DNA of 64,000 bases from an uncultured Senegalimassilia sp. (GCF_934630535.1 NZ_CAKTVU010000002.1:186001-250000), one strand, 5' to 3'. Shown: positions 54,901 through 63,168, numbered from the stretch's first letter. Notes: generated from the letters alone by a model not told the origin. Numbers and translations are program-made.

Positions 54901-54930
54901 AACAGATACGCAAATCGAAAAACGGGGCAC
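51904..54930 (-). CDS. three-domain glycosyltransferase: GT2, DUF4422 and GT8
   Basis: A 1008-residue cytoplasmic protein. Residues 1-250 form a GT2 domain (SICVSVYNGDRFLHGCLDS, VVDDASSDGT, LDADDEFEEG). Residues about 380-625 match DUF4422, a capsular-polysaccharide enzyme family (IFVSAHKSVELF, YWAWKNVDADYIGFCHYRRY). Residues about 658-930 form a GT8 domain (IPVVFASDNNYVPMVTTTI, SKVLYLDSDLIVKGD, DXD present). Three linkages in a row may thus be made by one chain. Translation starts at GTG 54930 with AAAGGAG six bases before it. The last 80 residues are basic. Confidence 0.87.
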   Translation of the reverse strand: MPRFSICVSVYNGDRFLHGCLDSVLSQSFADFELIVVDDASSDGTADILADYAKKDERITITTKRQNEGLHLGHRAALETCSGEYVLFLDADDEFEEGLLSKIDCVLREEQDADMLHFGVRVIGEGVPGELRSSFESFVNQPVEVLEGPDILSAIFGGNGAYRQDWRMPQRVFSAQLVKTAFSKMPFQRLDCAEDAFEMFVISSLATKQMTRNDIVGLRYHLGRGLNGTSAWRRTEFASVAASFWACACQISQYADSYSAADLLASANGAQRKLMQLLFNDWRVRVVDDEKLLSIEDAASVINPSIVASEIMRCARDASYEKLKTDKGPSADFLQGWRDAAYQIVGGDSATSVAFASYLSAVDDHIRSIRKMERVSRFEDEPIRIFVSAHKSVELFDSQVFQPVQVGASRTDERFMWALRDDEGDSISDLNPMYCELTTQYWAWKNVDADYIGFCHYRRYFDFSDTSHEENAYGEVMDDYIDVVSQREYMLEDARVREVVKNYDVITTPVEDIRSYMGENSTIRSQYDAAPKLFVEDLDRVIDILVARHPEYEQDAKAFLAGHTGRFCNMFIMKKGIFRDYCAWLFPLLEEFVASADMNLYSKEGLRTPGHLAERLLNIYLLHHERIGAGWKMKQLQCVHFTKPDRYYLPMALSCGNDNRPVIPVVFASDNNYVPMVTTTIYSMLKNASDAYRYDIVVLHEGIEWENQERMKAFFGQFENAGLQFCDVSRFVDQYELTTNNPHISNETYYRFLIQELLPYYSKVLYLDSDLIVKGDVAELFSVDLGDNLLAAVRDVDYCGNLNMKDGVRMRYTKEVLGMHQPYDYFQAGVLVLNTKAMRKLHPMEKWLEFASDDRYIYNDQDILNAHCQGRVKYLDYDWNVMTDCFGRIGNVFSFAPCAIFDAFNDSRNHEKIVHYAGAQKPWKVMGCDRFDLYWEYAKDTPFYVQLSSMLHAEAVKLMIAEQAAIDDHECVVSEDSPLRRVVDPIAPFGSRRREVLKSIGRAARGLK

Positions 54931-55210
54931 CGTCTACTCCTTTCGGATGAAGATTGTTTGCACAATACATTATCAGTCCAATACTCCTCAATGATATCAA
55001 TAACGAATTGCCGATGACGCGGCCTTCCGCGAAACACCGTGGTCAGCATACAAAACCACCGATGAAAGCAAGCGATTTCAAAAAGGCTACGCCACGCAAC
55101 AGCAAATGATCCTCTTTGGGTGAAGCCCCACGGCGGACGAGATCTCTTCTTTTATACGGTAGAATGTAGCAGGCAAATGACGCTTACTCAAAGCGAAGAG
55201 GATATAGGCA

Positions 55211-55999
55211 ATGACAAACAGGACAACCACGCAAACCGAACTCCAACGAAATTGGTTCACGATATCTTCCCTTGTTTCTAAAGACTTCAAGCTTAAGTAC
55301 CGCAGAAGCATTTTGGGTGTTGCTTGGTCGGTGCTCAATCCGCTGTTGATGATGTGCGTCCTTGCTGCGGTGTTCACCAATGTTCTTAAGTTTGGCGACG
55401 TGGCCAATTTTCCTATGTATCTGATTCTAGGCAATGTACTGTTTGCCCTAATGTCCGATTCAACGGGATCTGCCATGACTTCAATTCTTGAGTCAGCCCC
55501 CCTTATAAAGAAAATCAAAATCTCCAAAATGATTTTCCCGATTGAGAAGGTGTTGTTTCAGCTTGTCAATTTTGCGATATCGCTTATTGCCGTCGTAATC
55601 GTCATGGTGTTTTTTAGAATCGCACCCACCATTAACCTGCTTGCCTTGCCGCTCTTGCTAATCTACATGCTGCTGTTCTGCAGCGGTTTAGGAATGCTCC
55701 TTTCAGCGCTGGCGGTCTTCTTCCGCGATGTTTGCCATTTTTGGGGCGTCATTATTACTGCGTGGACCTACGCAACGCCCCTTTTCTACCCCGTAAGCCT
55801 TCTGCCAAGCTGGATGCAGGCAGCAGAGGCGTTTAACCCCATGTACCATTACGTCTGCTATTTCAGGGACATCGCCATGTATAACACCATGCCAGGACTG
55901 CGAGAAAACCTTGTCTGTCTCGGCATCGCCGTTATCACCTTTGCTGTGGGATTCTTGGTATTCCGCAAAACCGAAAAAAAGTTCATCCTCTACGTATAG
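55211..55999 (+). CDS. ABC-2 type polysaccharide exporter permease (TagG/Wzm-like)
   Basis: A 262-residue membrane protein with six helices. The N-terminal amphipathic segment LVSKDFKLKYRRSILGVAWS and the end FRKTEKKFILYV are characteristic of teichoic-acid and O-antigen exporter permeases. FYPVSLLPSWMQAAEAFNPMYHY lies before the last helix. It pairs with the ATPase gene 9 bp downstream. Together they would flip a finished lipid-linked polymer to the outer face. A 280-bp gap upstream separates it from the divergent three-domain transferase gene. Confidence 0.9.
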   Translation: MTNRTTTQTELQRNWFTISSLVSKDFKLKYRRSILGVAWSVLNPLLMMCVLAAVFTNVLKFGDVANFPMYLILGNVLFALMSDSTGSAMTSILESAPLIKKIKISKMIFPIEKVLFQLVNFAISLIAVVIVMVFFRIAPTINLLALPLLLIYMLLFCSGLGMLLSALAVFFRDVCHFWGVIITAWTYATPLFYPVSLLPSWMQAAEAFNPMYHYVCYFRDIAMYNTMPGLRENLVCLGIAVITFAVGFLVFRKTEKKFILYV

Positions 56000-56008
56000 G
56001 CGGGCACC

Positions 56009-57847
56009 ATGCCAACAAACGTTAACACCACTCCCCTCGCAATAGCAACCTCGTCCGATGACGCAAACGACAGCCGCCCGGTGATGGTCGATGTCAATCA
56101 TGTTTCCATGGTTTTCAACATGGCCAGCGAGCAGCTAAACAGCATCAAAGAGTACGTTATCGCCATCGCTAAGCGCGAACTCATGTTCAAAGAGTTTCGC
56201 GCACTTGACGATGTGTCGTTTACCGTAAGAAAAGGCGATGTGTTCGGCATCTTGGGAACCAACGGATCCGGAAAATCGACCATGTTAAAGGTCATAGCCG
56301 GCGTACTCGAGCCCTCCGAGGGAACATGCACCATTAACGGCAACATAGCACCGCTTATCGAGCTTGGTGCCGGTTTCGATATGGAGCTAACCGCGCGAGA
56401 GAATATCTACCTGAACGGCGCGCTACTTGGCTATTCGCGTAAGTTCATTGACGAACATTTTGACGAAATCGTCAGTTTTGCGGAAATCGAAAAGTTCCTC
56501 GATATGCCGATGAAGAATTATTCTTCGGGTATGGTTGCACGAATCGCATTTGCAATCGCTACCGTAATCATCCCCGACATTCTCATTGTCGACGAGGTGC
56601 TTTCCGTTGGCGACTTCATGTTTCAGCAGAAATGCGAGCAACGCATTCAGAAGCTCATCAAAGAGCACGAGGTAACCGTTTTGATCGTTTCCCATAGCAA
56701 CGACCAAATCGAGCGTCTGTGCAATAAGGCAATTTGGATTGAAAAAGGACACGCCCGCATGATGGGCACTGCAAGCGAAGTGTGCCGCATGTACCGCCTA
56801 CTCGGAGGCCATGTCGGAAGTCAGGAAGCGGAATCTAAGGTTGTCGAAATGATTAACCGCGACATCTCCTATCCCGACAACATCGTCACCACGTTATGCG
56901 GCGACGACAGATACAGCTCTGCCGCGAAACTAATGAAATCGGTTCCGACCAAGCGAAACGACATAGTCATTCTTGCTCCCGGGGATTCGATCCCCTCTTG
57001 TGTTGTTGCATCTTCACTTTCAGGGTTAATCGAATGTCCGTTCCTTCTTACTAAGCAGAACTCGATCCCCAACAGCACTGCAGATTTACTTAAATCATAT
57101 GATGCAAACAAAATCATAGTTATAGGCGATATCGAGAACGAAGGTATTAAGCGTTCGGCACACGACCACGGACTTAAAAGCGAGATCAGCTTTATCGCTG
57201 CCGAAAATCCCCAGGAGCTTTCTGCAGCTGTGTACGATTTCGGCAGCGCATTTGCTGACTCAAGCTGGAGCAATACGTTGATTCTAGTAAAAGACGACCA
57301 AAACGGTGATTTCATCACGCAGCTACCATATGCCTATGCAAGTCAAGCCCCTGTTCTCATTGCGAATGAGGCCGGCAAACTTTCTGACAAACAAAAAGCA
57401 ATCCTGAGCGAAGTGCAAAACGGAGAGGTTCTTTCCTTTGGCATAAACGCACAGGATCTCGAAAACGAACTCGGTCTGAGCCAGCAAAACGTCACGGTGC
57501 ATGATTTCCTGGACGATGGCCCGTATAACGTTAACTGCCATTTTACAGAATGGCAGTTAACCCATACCAACCGCAAGATCTCGGCAGAAACCGCGCTCGT
57601 AGCGTCTGTCTGGGACCCCTTTGACGCACTGCTTGTTGGACCATACGCAGCATATAACGGCTATCCCTGCTTTTTGGAGGACCCACAGGATCTTGATAGC
57701 GTATACAGGATGTTCATTCTGCTTAACAACCTCAAAGGTGCCGTTTCAAAGATGGAGGTTCTAGGCAACAATTCGCTTTACACGCAACTCGACAAGCAAA
57801 TCTTGGCAAAAGCTATAATGAACGCGAAGAGCAACAGCAATATTTAA
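56009..57847 (+). CDS. ABC exporter ATPase (TagH/Wzt-like) fused to three CWB2-like repeats
   Basis: Residues 1-265 are an ATPase of the polysaccharide-exporter group: FGILGTNGSGKST (Walker A), NYSSGMVARIAFAIA (signature), ILIVDEVLSVGD (Walker B) and VLIVSHS. Residues about 285-612 resemble cell-wall-binding repeat 2: repeat one with CGDDRYSSAAKL and VILAPGDSIPSCVVASSLSG, ending KIIVIGDI; repeat two with TLILVKDDQNGDFITQLPYA; repeat three with ALVASVWDPFDALLVGPYAA. CWB2 normally sits outside the cell and binds anionic glycan. Here no signal peptide or membrane helix exists, so it should be cytoplasmic, placed like the glycan-reading domain of Wzt. Confidence 0.85.
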   Translation: MPTNVNTTPLAIATSSDDANDSRPVMVDVNHVSMVFNMASEQLNSIKEYVIAIAKRELMFKEFRALDDVSFTVRKGDVFGILGTNGSGKSTMLKVIAGVLEPSEGTCTINGNIAPLIELGAGFDMELTARENIYLNGALLGYSRKFIDEHFDEIVSFAEIEKFLDMPMKNYSSGMVARIAFAIATVIIPDILIVDEVLSVGDFMFQQKCEQRIQKLIKEHEVTVLIVSHSNDQIERLCNKAIWIEKGHARMMGTASEVCRMYRLLGGHVGSQEAESKVVEMINRDISYPDNIVTTLCGDDRYSSAAKLMKSVPTKRNDIVILAPGDSIPSCVVASSLSGLIECPFLLTKQNSIPNSTADLLKSYDANKIIVIGDIENEGIKRSAHDHGLKSEISFIAAENPQELSAAVYDFGSAFADSSWSNTLILVKDDQNGDFITQLPYAYASQAPVLIANEAGKLSDKQKAILSEVQNGEVLSFGINAQDLENELGLSQQNVTVHDFLDDGPYNVNCHFTEWQLTHTNRKISAETALVASVWDPFDALLVGPYAAYNGYPCFLEDPQDLDSVYRMFILLNNLKGAVSKMEVLGNNSLYTQLDKQILAKAIMNAKSNSNI

Positions 57848-58507
57848 GTGATGCTTGCAAGACTCATGAGATTACGAAGCCCTGAAATAGAATCACAGAA
57901 TTCAAGCACAAGAACGTTTTGGTTAAGCCAAACCTTCTTAAGTCAAAACCGTGCGCTGAATCTATCCTAGCCTGTTACCACTTGGGGTGGTTTCAAAAAC
58001 AGGGGCAGACCAATAATCAAATTCGTAACGCTATCGAAAACCAAGCACCCGGCAAACTGCACTAACCGGCTGGCGCTATTACCGCCAGCCGAGCTTGATC
58101 GAGAAGGGCGATGGGCGCGTCATCACAAGATCGATATCGAAGAAAAAAGCCTCTGGACATCACCGTCAATGAGAGCTTCTTCGAACCCTCGAAGGTCAAT
58201 GTTTTAAGAGGGAAGACCCGAGCAAGTAGAACATCGACGGATACATGGACGCGAAGGATGACTGCATTCGCTAGTGCAACAAGCTGCGAACAAGGCGTCG
58301 GGCAGAGATATGACCCGTGCAGTACACAAGCAATCCCCTAGGCATAAGCGTTTTCGTACGGAAAACGCCAACACCCCCGCTTCAAACCAAAACCGAAGCT
58401 CGCAGCGGGCAATAAAGCAACGACAGCTTCATGATTAAACCTAAGCAAATGCATCAACGGAAATGGTGCTGCATTTGCTTAGGTCGACCACCCGTCTATT
58501 CTAAGGT
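57848..58507. other. non-coding region with hairpins, possibly decayed DNA
   Basis: About 700 bp without a supportable gene. A 76-codon frame (58111-58341) has no ribosome-binding site and no recognisable motif. Several inverted repeats are present: CGGCTGGCG/CGCCAGCCG (58068-58092), GCGTTTTC/GGAAAACGC near 58347-58367, and a 14-bp CCTAAGCAAATGCA/TGCATTTGCTTAGG (58440-58453 with 58470-58483). It could be a remnant of a mobile element or a lost gene. I cannot name one. Confidence 0.5.
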
Positions 58508-58512
58508 ATAAT
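58507..58512 (+). promoter_or_regulatory. candidate -10 box of the acyltransferase gene
   Basis: TATAAT within AAGGTATAATTC, about 50 bp before ATG 58562, directly after the 14-bp inverted repeat at 58440-58483. No consensus -35 is seen at the right distance. Confidence 0.5.
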
Positions 58513-58561
58513 TCAATATTTGATTGTTTGCCTTATATTGAAAGAAAGGGTGAGAGCGACA

Positions 58562-59641
58562 ATGGAACGCAGTGTTCGACACTATTGGATAGACTTATTG
58601 AATGTTATTGCCTGCTTTGCTGTTGTTGTACTCCACTGTTCAACAAGTATCTTCATGAATACCGGTGATACGGGATGGATGATTGATGTCGTATATCAAT
58701 CAGTCTGCATTTTTGCTGTACCCGTGTTCTTCATGATTAGTGGAGCAAATTTATTAGGTTATCGAAAAAAATACGACACAAAAACCTTTTTTGTTAAAAG
58801 ATTCAAAAAAGTAGTGTTCACCCTTTGCGTAGCTAGCGCTATAGTCTATATAGTTATGCCGTTAATCAGGCATGCTGTTGCTGGATACCCAATCGACATC
58901 TCTTTATGGGGATTCGTGGACGGACTATTTCATAATACTATTTGCGATGTCTATTGGTTTTTCTATGCCATACTCATGCTGTACCTTATCACGCCGTTGT
59001 TTTCTCTGATTGTCGACAATAAGCGCATGCTGCAATACGCAATAATCATCAGCGTGGTTTCAACAATGGTCATTCCCTTGCTAAATCGTTTTATGCCTAC
59101 TGAAGGCTTCTTCGATCTTCTTGCAACGCCATATCTTGAAGGATGGATTACGTATTACCTGATTGGGTATTATTTACAACATCATTTATCGAAACGAACT
59201 CCAATTCCCGCAGTCGCAATAATGACGATTGTATCGTGCGGAATCATAATGGCAATGACATATAAAACGAATATTGGACATACCGTCTTATCCGGTTGTT
59301 ATCAGCCTTATGACAGTTTTTACGCAAAAGCAAGCTCCCTTTTTGCACTCTTGTATTCGATCGGCATCTTCCTATTGCTGAAGACTTGCAACAATGCAAT
59401 AGGCGACTTGAGCACATATGGCGCAATACGTTCCCTGTCCGGCCTTAGCCTTGGAGTTTATGCCGTTCACATGCTTGTCATCAATAGCCTTGATCTCTTT
59501 GTCCCCCACCGGATCATATGGGATTTGGGCTTGAGGCCTTTCATCGTATTCGCAATATCTCTTGCCCTCGCTTGGTCAGGGGTAAAAATCATGGCTCTGC
59601 TTCGCACGTGTACTAGCTTCGTGTTTAAACAATCTGAGTAG
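58562..59641 (+). CDS. membrane O-acyltransferase (acyltransferase 3 family)
   Basis: A 359-residue protein with about ten membrane helices. The start YWIDLLNVIACFAVVVLHCS is the family's first helix with its conserved His, and PVFFMISGANLLGY follows. Members acetylate or succinylate surface polysaccharides using acyl-CoA. ATG 58562 was chosen by family alignment; GAGAG lies five bases upstream. The gene is clearly lower in GC than the housekeeping genes, like its neighbour. It probably modifies the glycan made by this locus. Confidence 0.87.
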   Translation: MERSVRHYWIDLLNVIACFAVVVLHCSTSIFMNTGDTGWMIDVVYQSVCIFAVPVFFMISGANLLGYRKKYDTKTFFVKRFKKVVFTLCVASAIVYIVMPLIRHAVAGYPIDISLWGFVDGLFHNTICDVYWFFYAILMLYLITPLFSLIVDNKRMLQYAIIISVVSTMVIPLLNRFMPTEGFFDLLATPYLEGWITYYLIGYYLQHHLSKRTPIPAVAIMTIVSCGIIMAMTYKTNIGHTVLSGCYQPYDSFYAKASSLFALLYSIGIFLLLKTCNNAIGDLSTYGAIRSLSGLSLGVYAVHMLVINSLDLFVPHRIIWDLGLRPFIVFAISLALAWSGVKIMALLRTCTSFVFKQSE

Positions 59642-59674
59642 TTGTTTCTTCGTATAGGTTAAGGAATCAAAGCA

Positions 59675-61717
59675 ATGTGGACTACCTTCTTTGTTTGCTA
59701 TGCGTTTGCCCTTGTTATTCTAATTGCCCCTGGCGCTCTGTTCCTAAAGGGTTTTTCATTCAACTTACCAAGTGCAATTGCCTGTGCTGCGCCGATCTCC
59801 GTTGCAACATATGTTGTCTTAGGCCAAGTATTCTGGATTATGCAGTTAAGCATAAGCGGAACGTTTCTATTTATCGCAGCATTGACGTTAGCAGCAGTCA
59901 TCGCATTGGCTTTAAAAAGACTTACCTATGATACGGCTGGACATCTTCCAGTAACTACAATGCCAGAGCATACATTGCTAGCTTTTGGCTTGTTAATGGC
60001 ATTTGCAATTGTTGTGTACTCGACCGTAATGCCACTAGATGGACCTGAATCTTTTTCGCAGCATTCTGACAATATGGCACATCTAGGATCTATCATCTCC
60101 ATGGCGAAAACAGGTTTTTATTCGACGTTTAGCGCCAGTAGCTACTTGGCAACCCCTTTAAACCAAATTCCCGTTGAAACCTCTGCATCCTTTTACCCCG
60201 AAGGATGGCATATTATATGCGCAATGGTTTCCTCTTCTATGGGCGTTTCTGCCCCGATGGCTGAAAATGCGGTAAATCTAGCTTTTGCCGGAAGTGTGTT
60301 TCCCTTAGGGGTATGCATATTATCAGAGGCTGTGTTTTCAGGAAGCCAGAAAACTATGCTACGTTTTGCAGCAATTGTCTTAAGCACGTGCTTTGTGGCG
60401 TTTCCCTCCGGAATGTACCTGTTTGGACCGTTGTATCCCAATGCAGCTTCCTACTGCTCGCTGCCAGCTCTTCTGTATTTATTTATATCTGTCACCAATT
60501 GTCTTGGCGGAAGAAAAGCTGTTTTAACATTTTCCATTGTTGCTTTTGTCTATGCAGCTGTTGGAGTTGCCGCTCTTCAGCCCAATGCCATATTCACAGC
60601 AGCAGTAGTGCTGACACCTTATTTGATTTGGAATATTAAGTATATATTTTCACGTTTTAAGACAACGGAACATCTTTCGAACGGAATTCCTTGCACATTA
60701 ATCAGGTTGGGAATCGTTTGCACTGTTCTACTTGGATGGTATTTCCTATACAATTTGCCCTCCTTCCAGAGTGTTGTTTCGTTTCCTTGGCCTTCGTTTC
60801 TTTGTTTGAAAGACGCTATTGTTAGCGGTGCTGATTTAGGACTTCGATTTGGCACACCACAGCTTCTGCTCTCAATTATTGTCTGGATAGGCTTGGCCTG
60901 GACGCTCGTGAACCACAAATATGAATGGATTACCGCTAGCTTTATCATTTTTCTTGTAATGTATATTGTAGGAATATCAAGCGAAGGATTCGCAAAAACC
61001 TTCTTAACAGGCTTTTGGTATAACGATCATTGGCGCACATCTGCTTCTCTCGTCTTTCCTGGGGCTTTGTTGGCAAGTATTGGCTTAAGCGTAATTGTTC
61101 GCACAATTCTGCGCATCTTGGATTACAAAGCTGCCTCAACAAACGGCGACACAGTTGTTAAGACAGCCATTTCTTTGCTGGTCGTATTAACTATTATTTA
61201 TCCTTCATTTGTCACAAATGGGTCGCAAGTAATTACAGCATTTGGTAAGTCGCGCGACACATTGGAACAGCTGAATAAGCTAAGCGAGAGCAATTCTTAT
61301 AGTGATGCAGATGATAAATTTGTTCAACGAGTTGTATCAATTGTTGGTAAGAATGATTTAGTGATTAATATTCCTGCAGACGGCAGTATTTCTGCTTATA
61401 TGAAATATGGCCTGAATTGTTATTTCAAATCTTATGGAGAAGGAGACAACACATCCACATGCAATACTATTGTTAACAGCCTTTATGAATACAGTTTCAA
61501 CGAGGAAGTGAAATCTGCAATAAGCAATACCGACGCGAAATATGTATTATTACTTGATAGGAATGGGTTCATACGCAACGGAGACTCCCTATGGTCAACC
61601 GATGGCAGCATGAACGAGTCTGATTGGCAGGGCATTCTACAGCTCAATGATAATACCGAAGGTTTTGAACTAGTGATTTCGGATCAAAGTAGAAAACTTT
61701 ATCGGATTATCAGATAA
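59675..61717 (+). CDS. polytopic membrane protein, DUF6541-like (copy 2)
   Basis: A 680-residue protein with about 13 helices and a C-terminal external domain (about 540-680). It is a paralogue of the protein at 39958-42033: both share SDN-x-x-HLG, FYP-x-x-W, SMGV-x-x-x-AENV/A, LFGPLYPN and FWY-x-D-x-WR, in the same order. DNA composition is much more AT-rich here, so the two copies did not arise by recent local duplication. AAGGAATC precedes ATG 59675. A role in polymerising or glycosylating surface polymer is inferred only. Confidence 0.78.
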   Translation: MWTTFFVCYAFALVILIAPGALFLKGFSFNLPSAIACAAPISVATYVVLGQVFWIMQLSISGTFLFIAALTLAAVIALALKRLTYDTAGHLPVTTMPEHTLLAFGLLMAFAIVVYSTVMPLDGPESFSQHSDNMAHLGSIISMAKTGFYSTFSASSYLATPLNQIPVETSASFYPEGWHIICAMVSSSMGVSAPMAENAVNLAFAGSVFPLGVCILSEAVFSGSQKTMLRFAAIVLSTCFVAFPSGMYLFGPLYPNAASYCSLPALLYLFISVTNCLGGRKAVLTFSIVAFVYAAVGVAALQPNAIFTAAVVLTPYLIWNIKYIFSRFKTTEHLSNGIPCTLIRLGIVCTVLLGWYFLYNLPSFQSVVSFPWPSFLCLKDAIVSGADLGLRFGTPQLLLSIIVWIGLAWTLVNHKYEWITASFIIFLVMYIVGISSEGFAKTFLTGFWYNDHWRTSASLVFPGALLASIGLSVIVRTILRILDYKAASTNGDTVVKTAISLLVVLTIIYPSFVTNGSQVITAFGKSRDTLEQLNKLSESNSYSDADDKFVQRVVSIVGKNDLVINIPADGSISAYMKYGLNCYFKSYGEGDNTSTCNTIVNSLYEYSFNEEVKSAISNTDAKYVLLLDRNGFIRNGDSLWSTDGSMNESDWQGILQLNDNTEGFELVISDQSRKLYRIIR

Positions 61718-61811
61718 CAAAACCGCTAATTGAACGCGGGAATGCGAACTTTTACCTAGACCATTTGGTTAAACTACTGGTCCGTACTCCCGCACAAGTG
61801 CTACCCGTCCC

Positions 61812-62366
61812 CTAAACCACCATCACATGGCTCACGAACTGCGGATCATCTCGCCAGGGTTTGACTTTACCCTGGGCCAACGTGGCCGGCAGATCGATGA
61901 TTCGCTGGTTCGAGGACCCCCGGAAGCGCAGCGTGATGTCGTGGTGCGCCTGCACAAACGGGCCGTCTACCAGTACATCGATAGCAGCAAGCAGGCGATC
62001 GGTCACCTCAGTATGACGCGCGCTTTCGGGGTTCTGCAAATCCTCAAGCAGGTCGCCCGTGTAACACCAAACCGTCTTCCCAGGATACATTTCGCGCACG
62101 CGCTCGACGAAATCAACCAATGCACGCTGATTTTCCGGCTCCATAGGCTCGCCGCCCAAAAGGGTCAAACCATCAACGTATTCCGATGCCAGGCTCTCGA
62201 GAATCTCATTCTGCACCTCAGGCGAAAACGGCTTCCCGGCCGTGAAATCCCACTGCTCAGGGTTGAAGCAACCCGGGCACCCATGACGGCACCCCGACAC
62301 GAACAGGCTAGTGCGCACGCCTTCGCCGTTGGCGATATCGAAATATTTGATCTCAGAGTAATTCAT
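61812..62366 (-). CDS. nrdG: anaerobic ribonucleotide reductase-activating protein NrdG
   Basis: Radical SAM activase that installs the glycyl radical on NrdD under anaerobic conditions. The 184-residue protein has the radical SAM cluster motif CRHGCPGC (CX3CX2C) after GVRTSLFVSG, then LLGGEPM and VWCYTGDLLEDL. Both are typical of NrdG. ATG 62366 is the family start (MNYSEIKYFDIANGEG); the ribosome-binding site GTGGG is close and weak, and ATG 62393 is possible. nrdD is not adjacent, which is unusual since the two are normally paired. Confidence 0.92.
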   Translation of the reverse strand: MNYSEIKYFDIANGEGVRTSLFVSGCRHGCPGCFNPEQWDFTAGKPFSPEVQNEILESLASEYVDGLTLLGGEPMEPENQRALVDFVERVREMYPGKTVWCYTGDLLEDLQNPESARHTEVTDRLLAAIDVLVDGPFVQAHHDITLRFRGSSNQRIIDLPATLAQGKVKPWRDDPQFVSHVMVV

Positions 62367-62583
62367 ATCCCACCAGCCCCATTCGCATAGCACAGCAGCG
62401 GTATCAATAAGTTGGTATATCCATCATGATTCTTCGCCCCGCTACGCGCAACCCATACCACCCGCGTTCCGGCAAACGGCCGCATCCGTGCAGCTCAAAA
62501 GCCCGTCCAGAGCTCGCATCAAAGTATCACGCACAAGCACCAAACCCATCTGAATACAGCTTCCAACCGCGCTCAGGCTAACC

Positions 62584-63168
62584 CTACTCCCCAACAAGCG
62601 CAGGAATGCCAGCGATCGCAGCAGCAACCGCCGCATCAACATCAGTAGTTGGCACGTCGGTGGCATTCACGCTAATGCAGTCAGCGGCCCCAATGCCGTA
62701 AACCTTCGCCAGACCCTTCACGTTCTGCCAGCCCAGGTCCTGCTCATCGGTCGTAAAACCACCGCGCGTTGTAATGTAATGCAATTTGCTAGCTCGGCAC
62801 ATCCCAACGGGACCATGATCGGTATAGCGGTTCACAATGCCAACTACGCTGATGTGCTCGAAATACACCTTCAGCAATGCCGGGTAAGCGCCCTCCCAAA
62901 ACGGCGCTGCAATAACGATCTCATCAGCCTCAGCAAACTGATGCGCCAAATCGAACATGGCGTCATCAAAATTCTCCGCATAACGCAATTCATTGCGATG
63001 CGCCAACGTTTTCGATGTCAGCGGAAGAAGACCCAGGCCTTCAAGAACCAACTGTTCAAGAACAAATTCACCAGTAGACAGCAAATGCTCAACCAAAGCA
63101 TCCGCAATTCGCTTCGTGCGCGAAGTCTCACGCAACACACAACTGTCGATATACAGCAGCTTCTTCAT
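62584..63168 (-). CDS. FMN-dependent NAD(P)H oxidoreductase (azoreductase/flavodoxin-like fold)
   Basis: A 194-residue flavoprotein: KKLLYIDSCVLRETSRTKRI binds the FMN phosphate, EIVIAAPFWEGAYPALLKVY is the flavin loop, and HYITTRGGF the third contact. It is similar to AzoR and quinone reductases, so azo dyes, quinones or other acceptors may be reduced. ATG 63168 is the family start; ATG 63180 is an alternative, with AAAGAGA directly before it. It appears to be a single-gene unit. Confidence 0.85.
   Translation of the reverse strand: MKKLLYIDSCVLRETSRTKRIADALVEHLLSTGEFVLEQLVLEGLGLLPLTSKTLAHRNELRYAENFDDAMFDLAHQFAEADEIVIAAPFWEGAYPALLKVYFEHISVVGIVNRYTDHGPVGMCRASKLHYITTRGGFTTDEQDLGWQNVKGLAKVYGIGAADCISVNATDVPTTDVDAAVAAAIAGIPALVGE

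Noticed and set aside
58111..58341. 76-codon frame as a small gene
   Set aside because: No ribosome-binding site, no motif, and a composition unlike neighbouring genes.
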